In this document: positions 43,896 to 53,207 of the stretch, piece after piece
How positions within the stretch are numbered: position 1 is the first letter of the stretch
Layout: each line of letters opens with the position of its first letter
NCBI RefSeq assembly: GCF_902150045.1
Contig: NZ_CABFVU010000005.1
Coordinates: 418,197 to 482,196 of the forward strand
Direction of reading: 5' to 3'
DNA from: Chitinophaga polysaccharea
GTDB lineage: Bacteria > Bacteroidota > Bacteroidia > Chitinophagales > Chitinophagaceae
Length of the DNA stretch: 64,000 nt
Notes under the pieces: generated by a model
Databases searched by the model: none
The model's input: only the letters and a program-made list of their open reading frames with translations
Told to the model about the DNA's origin: nothing
Position numbers and translations under genes: made by a program

Positions 43896-45245
43896 CTAAT
43901 TGAGCACCAGCTCCACCACGGGGATCTCTACATTAGGCTGCTTCTCCGGCAGCGTCAGTACAATATCATCCCCATCGGCAGTGAACTTCACCTCGGAGTT
44001 GTCATGCAGTAGCTGTGCGTATTTAATGCGGCCTTTATACCCGGGTAATGATAATTTACTGCTGTACCCGAGCAGGTGTACATACAATCTTTTAGTACCG
44101 GGATTGTAAGTAAGCATCGTATTTTTCGGTGTGCTGAAATTATCCGGTGCATAGGTGCAGCCATAAATGGATTCGCTGTTGCCTTTCATCCATTCGCCAA
44201 TATTGCCGAGGGCATTTTGCGCGCGGTAGTCGAACACGCCGCGGGCGGTGGGGCCTACGTTGAGGATGAGGTTACCGCCTCCGCTTACAGAGCCTATCAG
44301 CAGCTCCAGCAGCTGGTGCGTGCTTTTCCAGGAGTTTTCATCGCGGTAGTAGCCCCATGAGCCGGAAAAGGTCTGGCAGGTTTCCCATGTTTTGCCACGG
44401 TACTGTGCCAGTTCTTCTACTTTCACCTGTTCGGGGGTGAGGAAGTCGGCGCCGTCTTCATATTCTTCCAGGTTGAGGCGGTTGTCTATGATGATGCCGG
44501 GTTGCAGTTTGCGGATCTTTTTCAGCAGGTTCACGGCATCCCAGTCGTCTTTGCCTTTGCCGTTTTTGCCGGGGTAGGAGAAGTCGAGCCAGAGGATATC
44601 TATTTTGCCGTATTGAGTGAGCAGTTCCGTGATCTGGTTGTGCAGGTACTGGCGGTATTTGTTCATATCCCTGCCTTTATTGAGGCGGGCGTAGGTGCTG
44701 TCGGCGCCGTTATCCACGCGTTGAGGGTGCATGCCGTCGATAGTGAAATCCGGGTGGTGCCAGTCGATTAAAGAATAGTAAAAGCCTACCTTGATGCCTT
44801 CCGCGCGGAATGCGTTTACGAATTCACGCACCAGGTCGCGGTGAGCGGGTGTGTTGGTGGCTTTGTAGTCAGTGAACTTTGAATCGAACAGGCAGAAGCC
44901 TTCATGGTGTTTGGTGGTGAGCACGGCGTACTTCATGCCTGCCGCCTTTGCCTGTTTGGCCCATGCTTTGGGATCGAACTGGTTAGGGTTGAACAGGTCG
45001 AAGTAGTTCTGGTATTGTTCGTTGGTGAGGCGTTCGTTGTGCTTCACCCATTCGTGGCGTGCAGGCAGTGCATACAGGCCCCAGTGGATGAACATACCGA
45101 AGCGGTCGTGCGTCCACCAGGCCATGCGTTTTTCTTTTTGCGCCGCTGTTTCCTGGCTTATCTTTTTTTTCTCCTGCGCCTGCAGTGTAACAATTGGGCT
45201 GCATAAGAGCAGGATGATCCCTAGTTTCCTCAGTTGTTTGTTCAT
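43896..45245 (-). CDS. Alpha-L-fucosidase, GH29
   Basis: The 449-residue product has a signal peptide (cut after TLQAQ). A GH29 TIM barrel opening WWTHDRFGMFIHWGLYALPARHEW, with YAVLTTKHHEGFCLFDSK and the nucleophile Asp221 in DILWLDFSYP, follows. The C-terminal domain is a short beta-sandwich. It removes alpha-linked L-fucose from glycans, with retention. The general acid/base cannot be placed with confidence, as it varies in GH29. It is the terminal gene of the PUL 2 operon, 11 bp after the lipoprotein gene. Confidence 0.93.
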   Translation of the reverse strand: MNKQLRKLGIILLLCSPIVTLQAQEKKKISQETAAQKEKRMAWWTHDRFGMFIHWGLYALPARHEWVKHNERLTNEQYQNYFDLFNPNQFDPKAWAKQAKAAGMKYAVLTTKHHEGFCLFDSKFTDYKATNTPAHRDLVREFVNAFRAEGIKVGFYYSLIDWHHPDFTIDGMHPQRVDNGADSTYARLNKGRDMNKYRQYLHNQITELLTQYGKIDILWLDFSYPGKNGKGKDDWDAVNLLKKIRKLQPGIIIDNRLNLEEYEDGADFLTPEQVKVEELAQYRGKTWETCQTFSGSWGYYRDENSWKSTHQLLELLIGSVSGGGNLILNVGPTARGVFDYRAQNALGNIGEWMKGNSESIYGCTYAPDNFSTPKNTMLTYNPGTKRLYVHLLGYSSKLSLPGYKGRIKYAQLLHDNSEVKFTADGDDIVLTLPEKQPNVEIPVVELVLN

Positions 45246-45256
45246 GATATTAGTTG

Positions 45257-46444
45257 CTATTTATCTCTGATGAGTAATACTTTGTTGATACGGATGGTTT
45301 GTTGTGATGGATTGGAAAGGGTGGCGGTGAACCCAATGGTAACGGTGGTTTGCGCTGTAAGCGTAAAAGCTGCGGATGCATATTTATTATTGTTGTTTAC
45401 GAACCTGGCGGAGCCGAGCGCTGTGTTTACCTGTTCCACATCAGGAAGGGTATTGCCTGCCGCTACCAGCAGCCAGGTATTTTCCAGTGTGTTGTCGATG
45501 TTGGAGGTTTCTGCTTCAAAGCGGTATTCACCTGCCGGGAGGGTAAAGGTCTGGTATATCTTACCGTTGGTGATGGGGCCGTTGTCCCAGATCCAGAGGG
45601 TAAGGCACCCGGTGCCGCCGATGTTATCGTAGGTGCCGTTCTTTTCTGCTTCGGCGTTGTATTGCCAGTCTTTCACCTGCCCGAAGCGGCCGCCAAACGG
45701 TTTATTATTATCCAGTTCAAACGGCGAGCCGGGATTACGTATATACGTTTGCGTGATATCCTCTTTTACGGCTTTTGTTTCAAAGGGGGTATAGAAAGTA
45801 TCTACGGCCAGTTTATCGGGTTGGTATAAAGTGCGATAGCGGAAGCTGCTCATAGAAAGATAGTTGGGGAGCACGGTTACCTGTGCTTCCGGTTCGGCGG
45901 CAATGATGGTATCGTGGGCTACATGGTCGCTGCTGGTGTATTGCAGCTGCATACCAATGATACCGCCGGTGGTGTCGATGTTGGCCCAGCTTATTTCCGC
46001 CTGCCCGTTCTTCATTTCTGCATTGCTGAAAGCCCTGGTCAGCAGGGCCTCTTCATAAAAGCTACCGTATACGAAACCGGTGGCTTCAGAGCGAACGGAG
46101 GTATTGCCGTCGCGGTCGAAGTTGTATACCTCGAAGGTATAGGCCCGTTCTTCCAGGTTACTGATAATGTAACGGATGGTATCTACACCGCTGGTGCGTT
46201 TAATATCCAGCTGGGCGGAGTCTTTCCGGTTGTTCCAGTATATTTTGGCGCGACTGATCTTCGGATCGGAGATCAGCAGCCAGGATAGCTGTACGCGGTT
46301 ACGGCCTGCATGTACCAGGAGGGAGTCGGCTTTACCGGTATACAGTATTTCGCCGTTGCCCAGGTATTTTTTATAGTCGTTCTGCTTGGTGCAGGCGCTG
46401 ATGAGCAGCACGCTGGCAAGTAGTATATAATGAAGTATGCGCAT
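45257..46444 (-). CDS. Surface lipoprotein with DUF4998-like and DUF5013-like domains (PUL 2)
   Basis: The 395-residue product has a lipobox LLISACTKQN. A DUF4998-type fibronectin-like region (about 35-235; RVQLSWLLISDPKISRAKIYW) and a C-terminal domain (about 250-395; NGKIYQTFTLPAGEYRFEAET and LVAAGNTLPD) follow. The C-terminal part resembles the C terminus of the PUL 1 lipoprotein, so both probably bind carbohydrate. It lies between the DUF4959/DUF5000-type lipoprotein gene and the fucosidase gene in one operon. Confidence 0.85.
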   Translation of the reverse strand: MRILHYILLASVLLISACTKQNDYKKYLGNGEILYTGKADSLLVHAGRNRVQLSWLLISDPKISRAKIYWNNRKDSAQLDIKRTSGVDTIRYIISNLEERAYTFEVYNFDRDGNTSVRSEATGFVYGSFYEEALLTRAFSNAEMKNGQAEISWANIDTTGGIIGMQLQYTSSDHVAHDTIIAAEPEAQVTVLPNYLSMSSFRYRTLYQPDKLAVDTFYTPFETKAVKEDITQTYIRNPGSPFELDNNKPFGGRFGQVKDWQYNAEAEKNGTYDNIGGTGCLTLWIWDNGPITNGKIYQTFTLPAGEYRFEAETSNIDNTLENTWLLVAAGNTLPDVEQVNTALGSARFVNNNNKYASAAFTLTAQTTVTIGFTATLSNPSQQTIRINKVLLIRDK

Positions 46445-46469
46445 AGAATTTTTTTTAGGTAGATGATCA

Positions 46470-47630
46470 TCATTTGTCGTTACCCCAGAACTTCATTTCC
46501 TGGATGTTGGCGGCATATCCGCCATCGGTCCAGGTGCGGAGTATTTTTATTCGGATATACCTTACGCGCGGTGCATCCAGTGGTACGGTCATTTGTTCAC
46601 CGGCAATGCTGGCGTCTATATCATCCTGTGTTTTTTGTCCTACCGGCAGGCCGGAGGGCTTGATCACGGTGTGTTCCACCAGGCGGGTCCAGCTGTCCCA
46701 GCTGCCATCGGAGGCGGGATTGGTGGAGCCCCATATTTCAAATTTGCGCACGTTGTTCTGCAGATAGATCCATTCGTTGGGGCGTTGCCACAGGGTGATG
46801 CGGCTCAGTTGCGCAGTAACGCCAAGGTCAAAGGTGATGGACATGGGCATGCCATCGAGCTTATCTGCCGAATGCCATAAGGTGCCGTTCCAGAGATTGG
46901 GGATAGGAAGGCCCCAGCCATAATCCACATCTCCCGGTAATTTTACTTCTTTGAAATTTGCTTTATCCAACAGCTTTTCAAAGATGGGCAGCAGCTCCTG
47001 TATAATGGTGTCCGACTGGTTGCCCCAGCGGTCGCGCACATAAAAACCAAACTTCCTTTTCTCTGCGGCAAAGCCTCTGATGGAATAGTTGCCGCTTTGC
47101 AGTTTGGTGTAATGCACATCGGTGGAGCCGAATACGCCGGTGGAGTCGGTGGTAAGCGTTACGATGGCGATATCTGCTTTGGTATCATTCTTAAAACTGA
47201 TATTGATACCGCCGAAATCTGCTTTTATTTCCAGCGATTTCCGGACGTTCAGCATAGGGGGCGATAGTGGTTTGATCTTCGTGGTAACCGGGTCGGAAGC
47301 AGTTTCATTCCTGCTTACCACGTATAATGAAATCTCGTGGGTGGCGGTATCGCCAAAGCCGTCCACTACCAGGAAGTTATTATAGTAAGATGATCTTATT
47401 TCGCGTTTCTCTCCCTTCCGTATATCATACACGGCCTTCACATACAGGATATCTTTGTTATCAGGCAGGCTGTAGGTGATCTTTGCAGCGCCGGGCATAT
47501 TGGTCACATTAAGATTGGTGATCACGCCCGGTTTTTCGCCGGAGGTATTTACCGGCTGATGGGTTTCTTTTTTACAGGCTGCTGCCAGCAACAGGCAGGC
47601 GATAGGCAGTATATATTTATTGATGTTCAT
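46470..47630 (-). CDS. Surface lipoprotein with DUF4959/DUF5000-like and discoidin-like regions (PUL 2)
   Basis: From ATG 47630 the product has 386 residues with lipobox LLLAAACKKE. The frame is open to an ATG at 47669, but that would overlap SusD by 11 bp and precede the signal peptide. It has a DUF4959 fibronectin-like domain (about 35-125), a DUF5126-like middle, and a DUF5000 F5/8-like domain (about 240-385; WHSADKLDGMPMSITFDLGV, QLSRITLWQRPNEW, YIRIKILRT). These proteins follow SusD in many Bacteroidota PULs as surface glycan-binding proteins. Confidence 0.85.
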   Translation of the reverse strand: MNINKYILPIACLLLAAACKKETHQPVNTSGEKPGVITNLNVTNMPGAAKITYSLPDNKDILYVKAVYDIRKGEKREIRSSYYNNFLVVDGFGDTATHEISLYVVSRNETASDPVTTKIKPLSPPMLNVRKSLEIKADFGGINISFKNDTKADIAIVTLTTDSTGVFGSTDVHYTKLQSGNYSIRGFAAEKRKFGFYVRDRWGNQSDTIIQELLPIFEKLLDKANFKEVKLPGDVDYGWGLPIPNLWNGTLWHSADKLDGMPMSITFDLGVTAQLSRITLWQRPNEWIYLQNNVRKFEIWGSTNPASDGSWDSWTRLVEHTVIKPSGLPVGQKTQDDIDASIAGEQMTVPLDAPRVRYIRIKILRTWTDGGYAANIQEMKFWGNDK

Positions 47631-47658
47631 GTTGCGTACGGTTTTAGTAAATGAAAGA

Positions 47659-49542
47659 TTACCATCCAAAGCCCTGCACCAGTTTAGGATTGTTGAGCAG
47701 GTCCCAGTTTTCGATGGGCCAGAAATAGTTGCGGGTCTGGAATGTTTGCCGGTACAGTGTTCTTACACGGTAGTAGAACACGGGGTCCGACTGCTCCACA
47801 TCCCATCCTGTAACAGATTTGTTCAGTTCTTCCATACTTCTTCTCCAGCGGCGCAGGTCCCAGAAGCGGGAGCCTTCCATGGCCAGTTCTATCAGTCTTT
47901 CCTGCTGCACGATCTGGCGGAAACCTTCTTTGGTCTGGAACTTGGCCGGTTGCTTGGAGTAGGCGGTCCAGGAGGCCTGTACGCCTTTCAGCCCGGCGCG
48001 GTCCCTTACTTTATCGATGTAAGTGAAGGCAGCCGGTTGTGGGCCCTGTTCTTCATTTAATGCTTCGGCGTATAACAGGTACAGGTCGGCCAGCCGCATT
48101 TCAGGCCAGGGATGGTCTTCTATGAAAAGACCCTGTCCTTCGAGGATCTCGTTTTTCCAGTTCACCAGTTTCTTCGCGAAGTAGCCGGTGGTGTTATTAT
48201 CATAAATGTTTTTGCGGGTTTGCCACTGGCCTGCTTTGGATTCTATGTGGAATGTTTTCTTTTGCATCATCCACATAGCGCCGTCAAATGCCAGGTCAGC
48301 ATAAAAGCGTGGCTCCCGGTTGAAGTGCATGGCCGCGGTGGTGTATCCTTCCTGGATCAGTTCACCTTCTGCTTTCACGGCGGTTCGGAGTTTCAGGCGA
48401 CCGGCATAATCGAAGGTTTTATCTTCATTCATAGGCACGCCCTTATCTGTATAAAACTGTTCGGCAATTTTCATGGTAGGGGCCAGGCTGCCCAGTACCG
48501 ATTCGTTGCCTATGCGTGCAGGATCGAGGCGGGGCATGGCCTGCCGCTGCATTTCATAGGTGCTGCGGGAAGGGTTGGCCCAGATGATCTCGGGGTTCCA
48601 TTGCTCACAAAGACTATTACGTATCGACATCTGCTTTGTCAGTGTATCCGACAGCGTTACCCCCAGCTGGCTGAAGGTGTAAAGGAGGTTGCCGGTAGCC
48701 TCGCATTCATCGATGGCTGCTTTACAGGCATCGGCGGCCACTTTCCATTTATCGGCGTTGTAGGTGGTATTAAACAGGGGGCTGCCGTCTGCATTTTTAA
48801 AGGCAATATAATCGGTATTGCCATTGAACAGCGGACTGGCAGCGGTAACCAATACCCTTGCTTTAATAGCCATGGCAATGGGTTTTGTAATGCGGCCCAG
48901 TTCTGTGGACCTGTCTGCAATAATTTCCGGCAGCCCGGCAGCAGCAGTATCCAGCAAATGAGCAATATAATTAAACACCGTATCCACATGTTCCCGCGGC
49001 ACTTTGGTCTCCTCCGCAGTGCTGGAAATGGAAAGGTTGTAGCGGATCACCGGGATAGGGCCATACTGGCGTAGCAGCAGCCAATGGTAATAGGCTTTGA
49101 GGAAAATTACTTCCGCGCTCCAGCGGTCTTTTTCAGATTGCCGCATATCTACCACCTTATGAATATTTTCCAGGAAGATGTTACAATCGCGCAGCGCCCT
49201 GTAATACTGGCCCCAGGTAGCCATATACACGTTGTTGGCGCTCTGGAACCCCTGCGCTATCTGCCAGGGCGTTTCGCTGGTGCTGTAGGGGCGTACCATC
49301 CAGAACTCGTCGCCGGCCACCAGTGCGGGGTTGCTGGAAAGGTCTGCACTACTGGGCAGGTAAGAGTAGCAGGTGAACAGGTACTTTTCTGCTTCTGCGC
49401 GCATGGTAAATGCGTTGTCGATGGTGGCCACGTTATCCGGCACCACGTCCAGGAATTTCTTACAGGAAGCGGAAAGCAGCAGTACGCATAGTATGCACCA
49501 TTGCAGGAGGCGGCGTATATTGTATGTATTGGTTTGTTTCAT
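47659..49542 (-). CDS. susD: SusD/RagB family glycan-binding lipoprotein (PUL 2)
   Basis: The 627-residue product has a lipobox LLLSASCKKFLDVVP, helical SusD-like domains and the C-terminal NYFWPIENWDLLNNP. It starts 22 bp after the SusC stop, the usual spacing for a co-translated SusCD pair. It binds the glycan at the cell surface and caps the SusC barrel. Sequence is only distantly similar to the PUL 1 SusD, so a different ligand is expected. Confidence 0.95.
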   Translation of the reverse strand: MKQTNTYNIRRLLQWCILCVLLLSASCKKFLDVVPDNVATIDNAFTMRAEAEKYLFTCYSYLPSSADLSSNPALVAGDEFWMVRPYSTSETPWQIAQGFQSANNVYMATWGQYYRALRDCNIFLENIHKVVDMRQSEKDRWSAEVIFLKAYYHWLLLRQYGPIPVIRYNLSISSTAEETKVPREHVDTVFNYIAHLLDTAAAGLPEIIADRSTELGRITKPIAMAIKARVLVTAASPLFNGNTDYIAFKNADGSPLFNTTYNADKWKVAADACKAAIDECEATGNLLYTFSQLGVTLSDTLTKQMSIRNSLCEQWNPEIIWANPSRSTYEMQRQAMPRLDPARIGNESVLGSLAPTMKIAEQFYTDKGVPMNEDKTFDYAGRLKLRTAVKAEGELIQEGYTTAAMHFNREPRFYADLAFDGAMWMMQKKTFHIESKAGQWQTRKNIYDNNTTGYFAKKLVNWKNEILEGQGLFIEDHPWPEMRLADLYLLYAEALNEEQGPQPAAFTYIDKVRDRAGLKGVQASWTAYSKQPAKFQTKEGFRQIVQQERLIELAMEGSRFWDLRRWRRSMEELNKSVTGWDVEQSDPVFYYRVRTLYRQTFQTRNYFWPIENWDLLNNPKLVQGFGW

Positions 49543-49564
49543 TTTTGCATCATTAAACGGTGAA

Positions 49565-52500
49565 TCAAAGTCCCAGTGTTATTCCCATATTGATAACCCT
49601 TTGCACAGGATAGCCAAGGCCGTTGCCGCCCATTTCAACATCCCAGGTTTTAAATTTGCTGAGCGCAAAAAGGTTGGAGGCATTGGCGTAGATGCGGGCG
49701 TTGGTCATGTGTACGCGGTCCAGCAGGCTTTTGGGAAATGTGTATCCCATTTCCAGCGATTTTAACCGGAGGAAATCACCGCTGCGCATCCACCAGGTGG
49801 AAGTCTGGTTATTGTTGTTCACAAAGTAATCGCTGAGGCGTGGCCACATGGCGTAGAGGTTGCGGTTACTTTCGCTCCAGTGGTCGTCGGCAATAGCCTG
49901 TAACAGGCCGTGCTGGCCGCCGCCGTTGAGCACAAAAGGAGATATCTCGTAAGAGCTGATCCAGAAAGAGGAACGCGCAGAGCCCTGGAAGAAGAAGCTC
50001 AGGTCGAACTGTTTGTAGCCAAAGGAGAACCCGAACCCATAAGTGATTTCCGGGGTGGTGGGCAGGCCGATGGGCACAGCATCGGAAGCGTTGATCTGCC
50101 CGTCGCCGTTTACATCATGGTATTTGATATCGCCGCCCATTACTGCCTGTCCCCAGTTCTGGTAGGCGGAATTGGCTACTTCCTGTTCATCTACAAATAG
50201 TCTTTCTGCTATATAGCCCCAGGTCTGGGAAAGGGAATGTCCAACGCGGGAGCGGTATGCTTCAGGGTAAATGGGCTCTTCATTTACCAGCAGTTTGCTG
50301 GTAGCGTAGGTGAAGTTACCGCGGAACTGCACAAAGGAATTGTTGTTAAAGCTTTTCGTATAGTCGACCGAGAGATCCACACCTTTACCGGAGGCCTCGC
50401 CCACATTGGCCTGTGTGTAGGCATTCAGCCCCATGGTGTTGGGAATGGTGCTGCGGGTCATGAGGATGTTTTTCCGGTGTTCCTGGTATACATCCAGGGT
50501 AATGTTCATGGCGTTGAACAGGCCCAGTTCCATACCGAGGTTTGTTTTGTAGGATTTCTCCCAGGTGATATCCCGGTTCTCATACCGGTTCACGGATACG
50601 CCGGGGCGGGAGTAACTTCTTCTTTCACCGAAGGTGGCGCCTTTACCCGCGTCGTTCATATTTACATCAGAGAGGTAGAAGAAACGGTCGTTTTCATTGC
50701 CTATCTGGTCGTTGCCCACAAGGCCGTAAGTGGCACGGAGTTTCAGTTTATCTATTGTTCTGGTGAGTGGTTTAAAGAAGGCTTCGTTCTGGAGGTTCCA
50801 TGCAATACCGGCGGAAGGGAAGAATCCAAAGCGGTGGTTGCTGGCAAACCTTTCAGAGCCGTTGTAGCCGAAGTTAAATTCCGCGAGGTAGCGGCTGTCG
50901 TAATCGTAGGTGAACCTGCCGGAAACGCCCTGGTTACGGTGCGGTAGCGATGTTTGCAATGTGCCTGCATTGGCGGTGAGGTAGTTGCGTACCAGGCCAA
51001 TGAGCATGCCGGAAACGTTATGTACTTTATTGAACTGCTGGTTATAGTTCACGGCAGCTTCCATATAGGCAGTAGTGTTCAGCATTTTATTACCGGGCTC
51101 ATAGCCCAGGTATTCCGTACCGTTGGTATTGAGCGAAGTAAGCTGTGGTTCTTTGGTGAACTGGTCGTACTTCATGGTATAGAAATAAGGCGTGTAACGG
51201 CGTGTTACATCAAAATAGGAGTAGCGCTCCGTGTAGCCCATCATGCGGGCGGTGAGGCCTGGCAGCAGGAATTTGAAGTCCTGCTTCAGTTCCACCTGCA
51301 CCAGCAGGGTAGAGGTGTTATACTGCTGGTAACCGGAAACGGAGTTGGCGTAAGGGTTATTATAAAGGTTGCCGCCGTCGCCGGGAAGGCTGTTAAAGCC
51401 TGGTTTTACGGCGTTACCAAACAATGGATGTTTCAGTTGTGGTGCATAGCTGGCGGGGTATACCGCGGGAAACATCACCGGGTTGGCCCATACCGTTTGC
51501 GAAAAGAGGCCGGCACCGCCGCCTACAGGGCCGTTGTAATCGTCGAACTGCCCGTAGGTGCGCACAATAGCCTGTGAGGTAGGGGTGAGGTTAATGTTTA
51601 CGTTAGAGCGCAGCGAATAATTTTTTAGTTTGATGTTGCTGTTGAAATTATTCCGCTTATCTACGTTCAGTACGCCATTGTCTACGTTATAGGTACCTGC
51701 AATATAGAACTGCGCTACTTTTCCGCCGCCTTTCAGGTTGAAGTTGGTGCGCTGGTTCACGGTATAGTCTTTGATCAGCTGTTCTATCCAGTTATTGTTA
51801 GGATACAGCAGCGGGTCATCGCCGGCGGCGGTATGATCAATTTTTGATTGGGAGTATTGTACATCCTGCAATGGGAAACGGGTAAGCACCGCTTCATTCG
51901 CCAGCTTCATATAAGTGATATTGTCTGCAAATTTGAAGTTGCGGGTATTGCTGGAGATAGAGTTTTCGAAGCGGGCATTGAAAGATGTTTTTGCTTCCAC
52001 GCCGGATTTGGTAGTTACCAGTACCACGCCATTGGCGCCCCTGGCCCCATAGAGGGAGGAGGCGGTAGCATCTTTCAGGATAGAGAACCCGGCAATATCA
52101 TCCGGCTGTAAGCGGGCCAGGTCGTTGGTGCTGGATTCCATTCCATCAATGAGGATAAGCGGATCTACCTTACCCGTACCAAAAGTGGTAATACCGCGTA
52201 TAAAGAAGCTGGCATTATCCCTGCCGGGCTCCCCGCTGCGCTGGTAGGATATTACACCCGAAAGACGGCCGGCCAGCATAGTGGTAAGGTTACTGGTAGG
52301 TCCTTTCAGTTCTTTGGGATTGATGCTGGTCACCGCGCTCACCATACTGGTTTTCTTTTGTGTACCGTAAGCTACTACCACTACTTCTCCCACATCCGAT
52401 ACTTTTTGCTGCATGGTTATTTTAAGCAGCTTATCATTTTTTACCTGTACGGCTACGGGCTGCATGCCCACCATGGTGAACAGGAGGCTGTCGCCTATAT

Positions 52501-53026
52501 TGGCTTCAATGGTGAAAATACCCAGTTCATCTGTAAGGGCGTTGGTGCGCGATGTTTTATTCACTACCGTAACGCCTACCATGGGAGTGCCGTTGCTTTC
52601 CGTTACCTGTCCTTTTATTTTTATGCGCACGGCGGCCGTGGAAGCGGCAGCGGTAATGAGCGGTTTCTTTTTAAGTACAATCGTTTTTTTAACGATGGTC
52701 CAGGTAAGCGGCTGATCCCTGAACACTTCTTCCAATAGTTGTTCCAGCGATACATTTTCCTGTGAAACGCTCACCGGGTTGGCGTTGTCTACCATCTGCA
52801 GATCAAACACAAATACATAACCGGTTTGTTTGCGGATTGATTTGATCACCTCCATGAGCGGAGCTGCTTTTACGTGGAGTGTAACGGGCTGCGCATAGCC
52901 GGTGGCATGTGCCTGGAGTATGGCCGACAATAGCAGCAGGAAGGTTAGTTTCATAAAGCATAATAGTTTTTGGTTTGATGAAACATGCCACCGGGTACGG
53001 CGGACTTGCTGAAAAGTTTGCATCAT
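49565..53026 (-). CDS. susC: SusC/RagA TonB-linked transporter with N-terminal STN domain (PUL 2)
   Basis: The 1153-residue product has a signal peptide (around residues 25-46, after MKLTFLLLLSAILQAHATGYAQ). An STN (secretin/TonB N-terminal) domain (about 50-120; VTLHVKAAPLMEVIKSIRKQTGY), a carboxypeptidase-like sandwich (IKGQVTESNGTPMVGVTVVNKT), a plug with DIAGFSILKDATASSLYGARGANGVVLVTT and the barrel follow. The STN domain signals import to a FecR anti-sigma factor, which matches the sigma/FecR genes just upstream. An alternative start at 52954 would remove the first 24 residues; both are plausible. Confidence 0.95.
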   Translation of the reverse strand: MMQTFQQVRRTRWHVSSNQKLLCFMKLTFLLLLSAILQAHATGYAQPVTLHVKAAPLMEVIKSIRKQTGYVFVFDLQMVDNANPVSVSQENVSLEQLLEEVFRDQPLTWTIVKKTIVLKKKPLITAAASTAAVRIKIKGQVTESNGTPMVGVTVVNKTSRTNALTDELGIFTIEANIGDSLLFTMVGMQPVAVQVKNDKLLKITMQQKVSDVGEVVVVAYGTQKKTSMVSAVTSINPKELKGPTSNLTTMLAGRLSGVISYQRSGEPGRDNASFFIRGITTFGTGKVDPLILIDGMESSTNDLARLQPDDIAGFSILKDATASSLYGARGANGVVLVTTKSGVEAKTSFNARFENSISSNTRNFKFADNITYMKLANEAVLTRFPLQDVQYSQSKIDHTAAGDDPLLYPNNNWIEQLIKDYTVNQRTNFNLKGGGKVAQFYIAGTYNVDNGVLNVDKRNNFNSNIKLKNYSLRSNVNINLTPTSQAIVRTYGQFDDYNGPVGGGAGLFSQTVWANPVMFPAVYPASYAPQLKHPLFGNAVKPGFNSLPGDGGNLYNNPYANSVSGYQQYNTSTLLVQVELKQDFKFLLPGLTARMMGYTERYSYFDVTRRYTPYFYTMKYDQFTKEPQLTSLNTNGTEYLGYEPGNKMLNTTAYMEAAVNYNQQFNKVHNVSGMLIGLVRNYLTANAGTLQTSLPHRNQGVSGRFTYDYDSRYLAEFNFGYNGSERFASNHRFGFFPSAGIAWNLQNEAFFKPLTRTIDKLKLRATYGLVGNDQIGNENDRFFYLSDVNMNDAGKGATFGERRSYSRPGVSVNRYENRDITWEKSYKTNLGMELGLFNAMNITLDVYQEHRKNILMTRSTIPNTMGLNAYTQANVGEASGKGVDLSVDYTKSFNNNSFVQFRGNFTYATSKLLVNEEPIYPEAYRSRVGHSLSQTWGYIAERLFVDEQEVANSAYQNWGQAVMGGDIKYHDVNGDGQINASDAVPIGLPTTPEITYGFGFSFGYKQFDLSFFFQGSARSSFWISSYEISPFVLNGGGQHGLLQAIADDHWSESNRNLYAMWPRLSDYFVNNNNQTSTWWMRSGDFLRLKSLEMGYTFPKSLLDRVHMTNARIYANASNLFALSKFKTWDVEMGGNGLGYPVQRVINMGITLGL

Positions 53027-53207
53027 TTGTTACTGCGATTTAGCATGTTAATTAAGGTTGATGACGGTACATAAAGGCATAGCTACGCCAGAGCGTGCAG
53101 GCCGCTAATGGTTATTCACTGTCGGTAATAAAAGCTGAATGCTAAGCTGTTGCTGATTTTGGCTGATGTCTGTTTTTCTTCATAACTAAAAGATACGCGT
53201 GGTTTTT

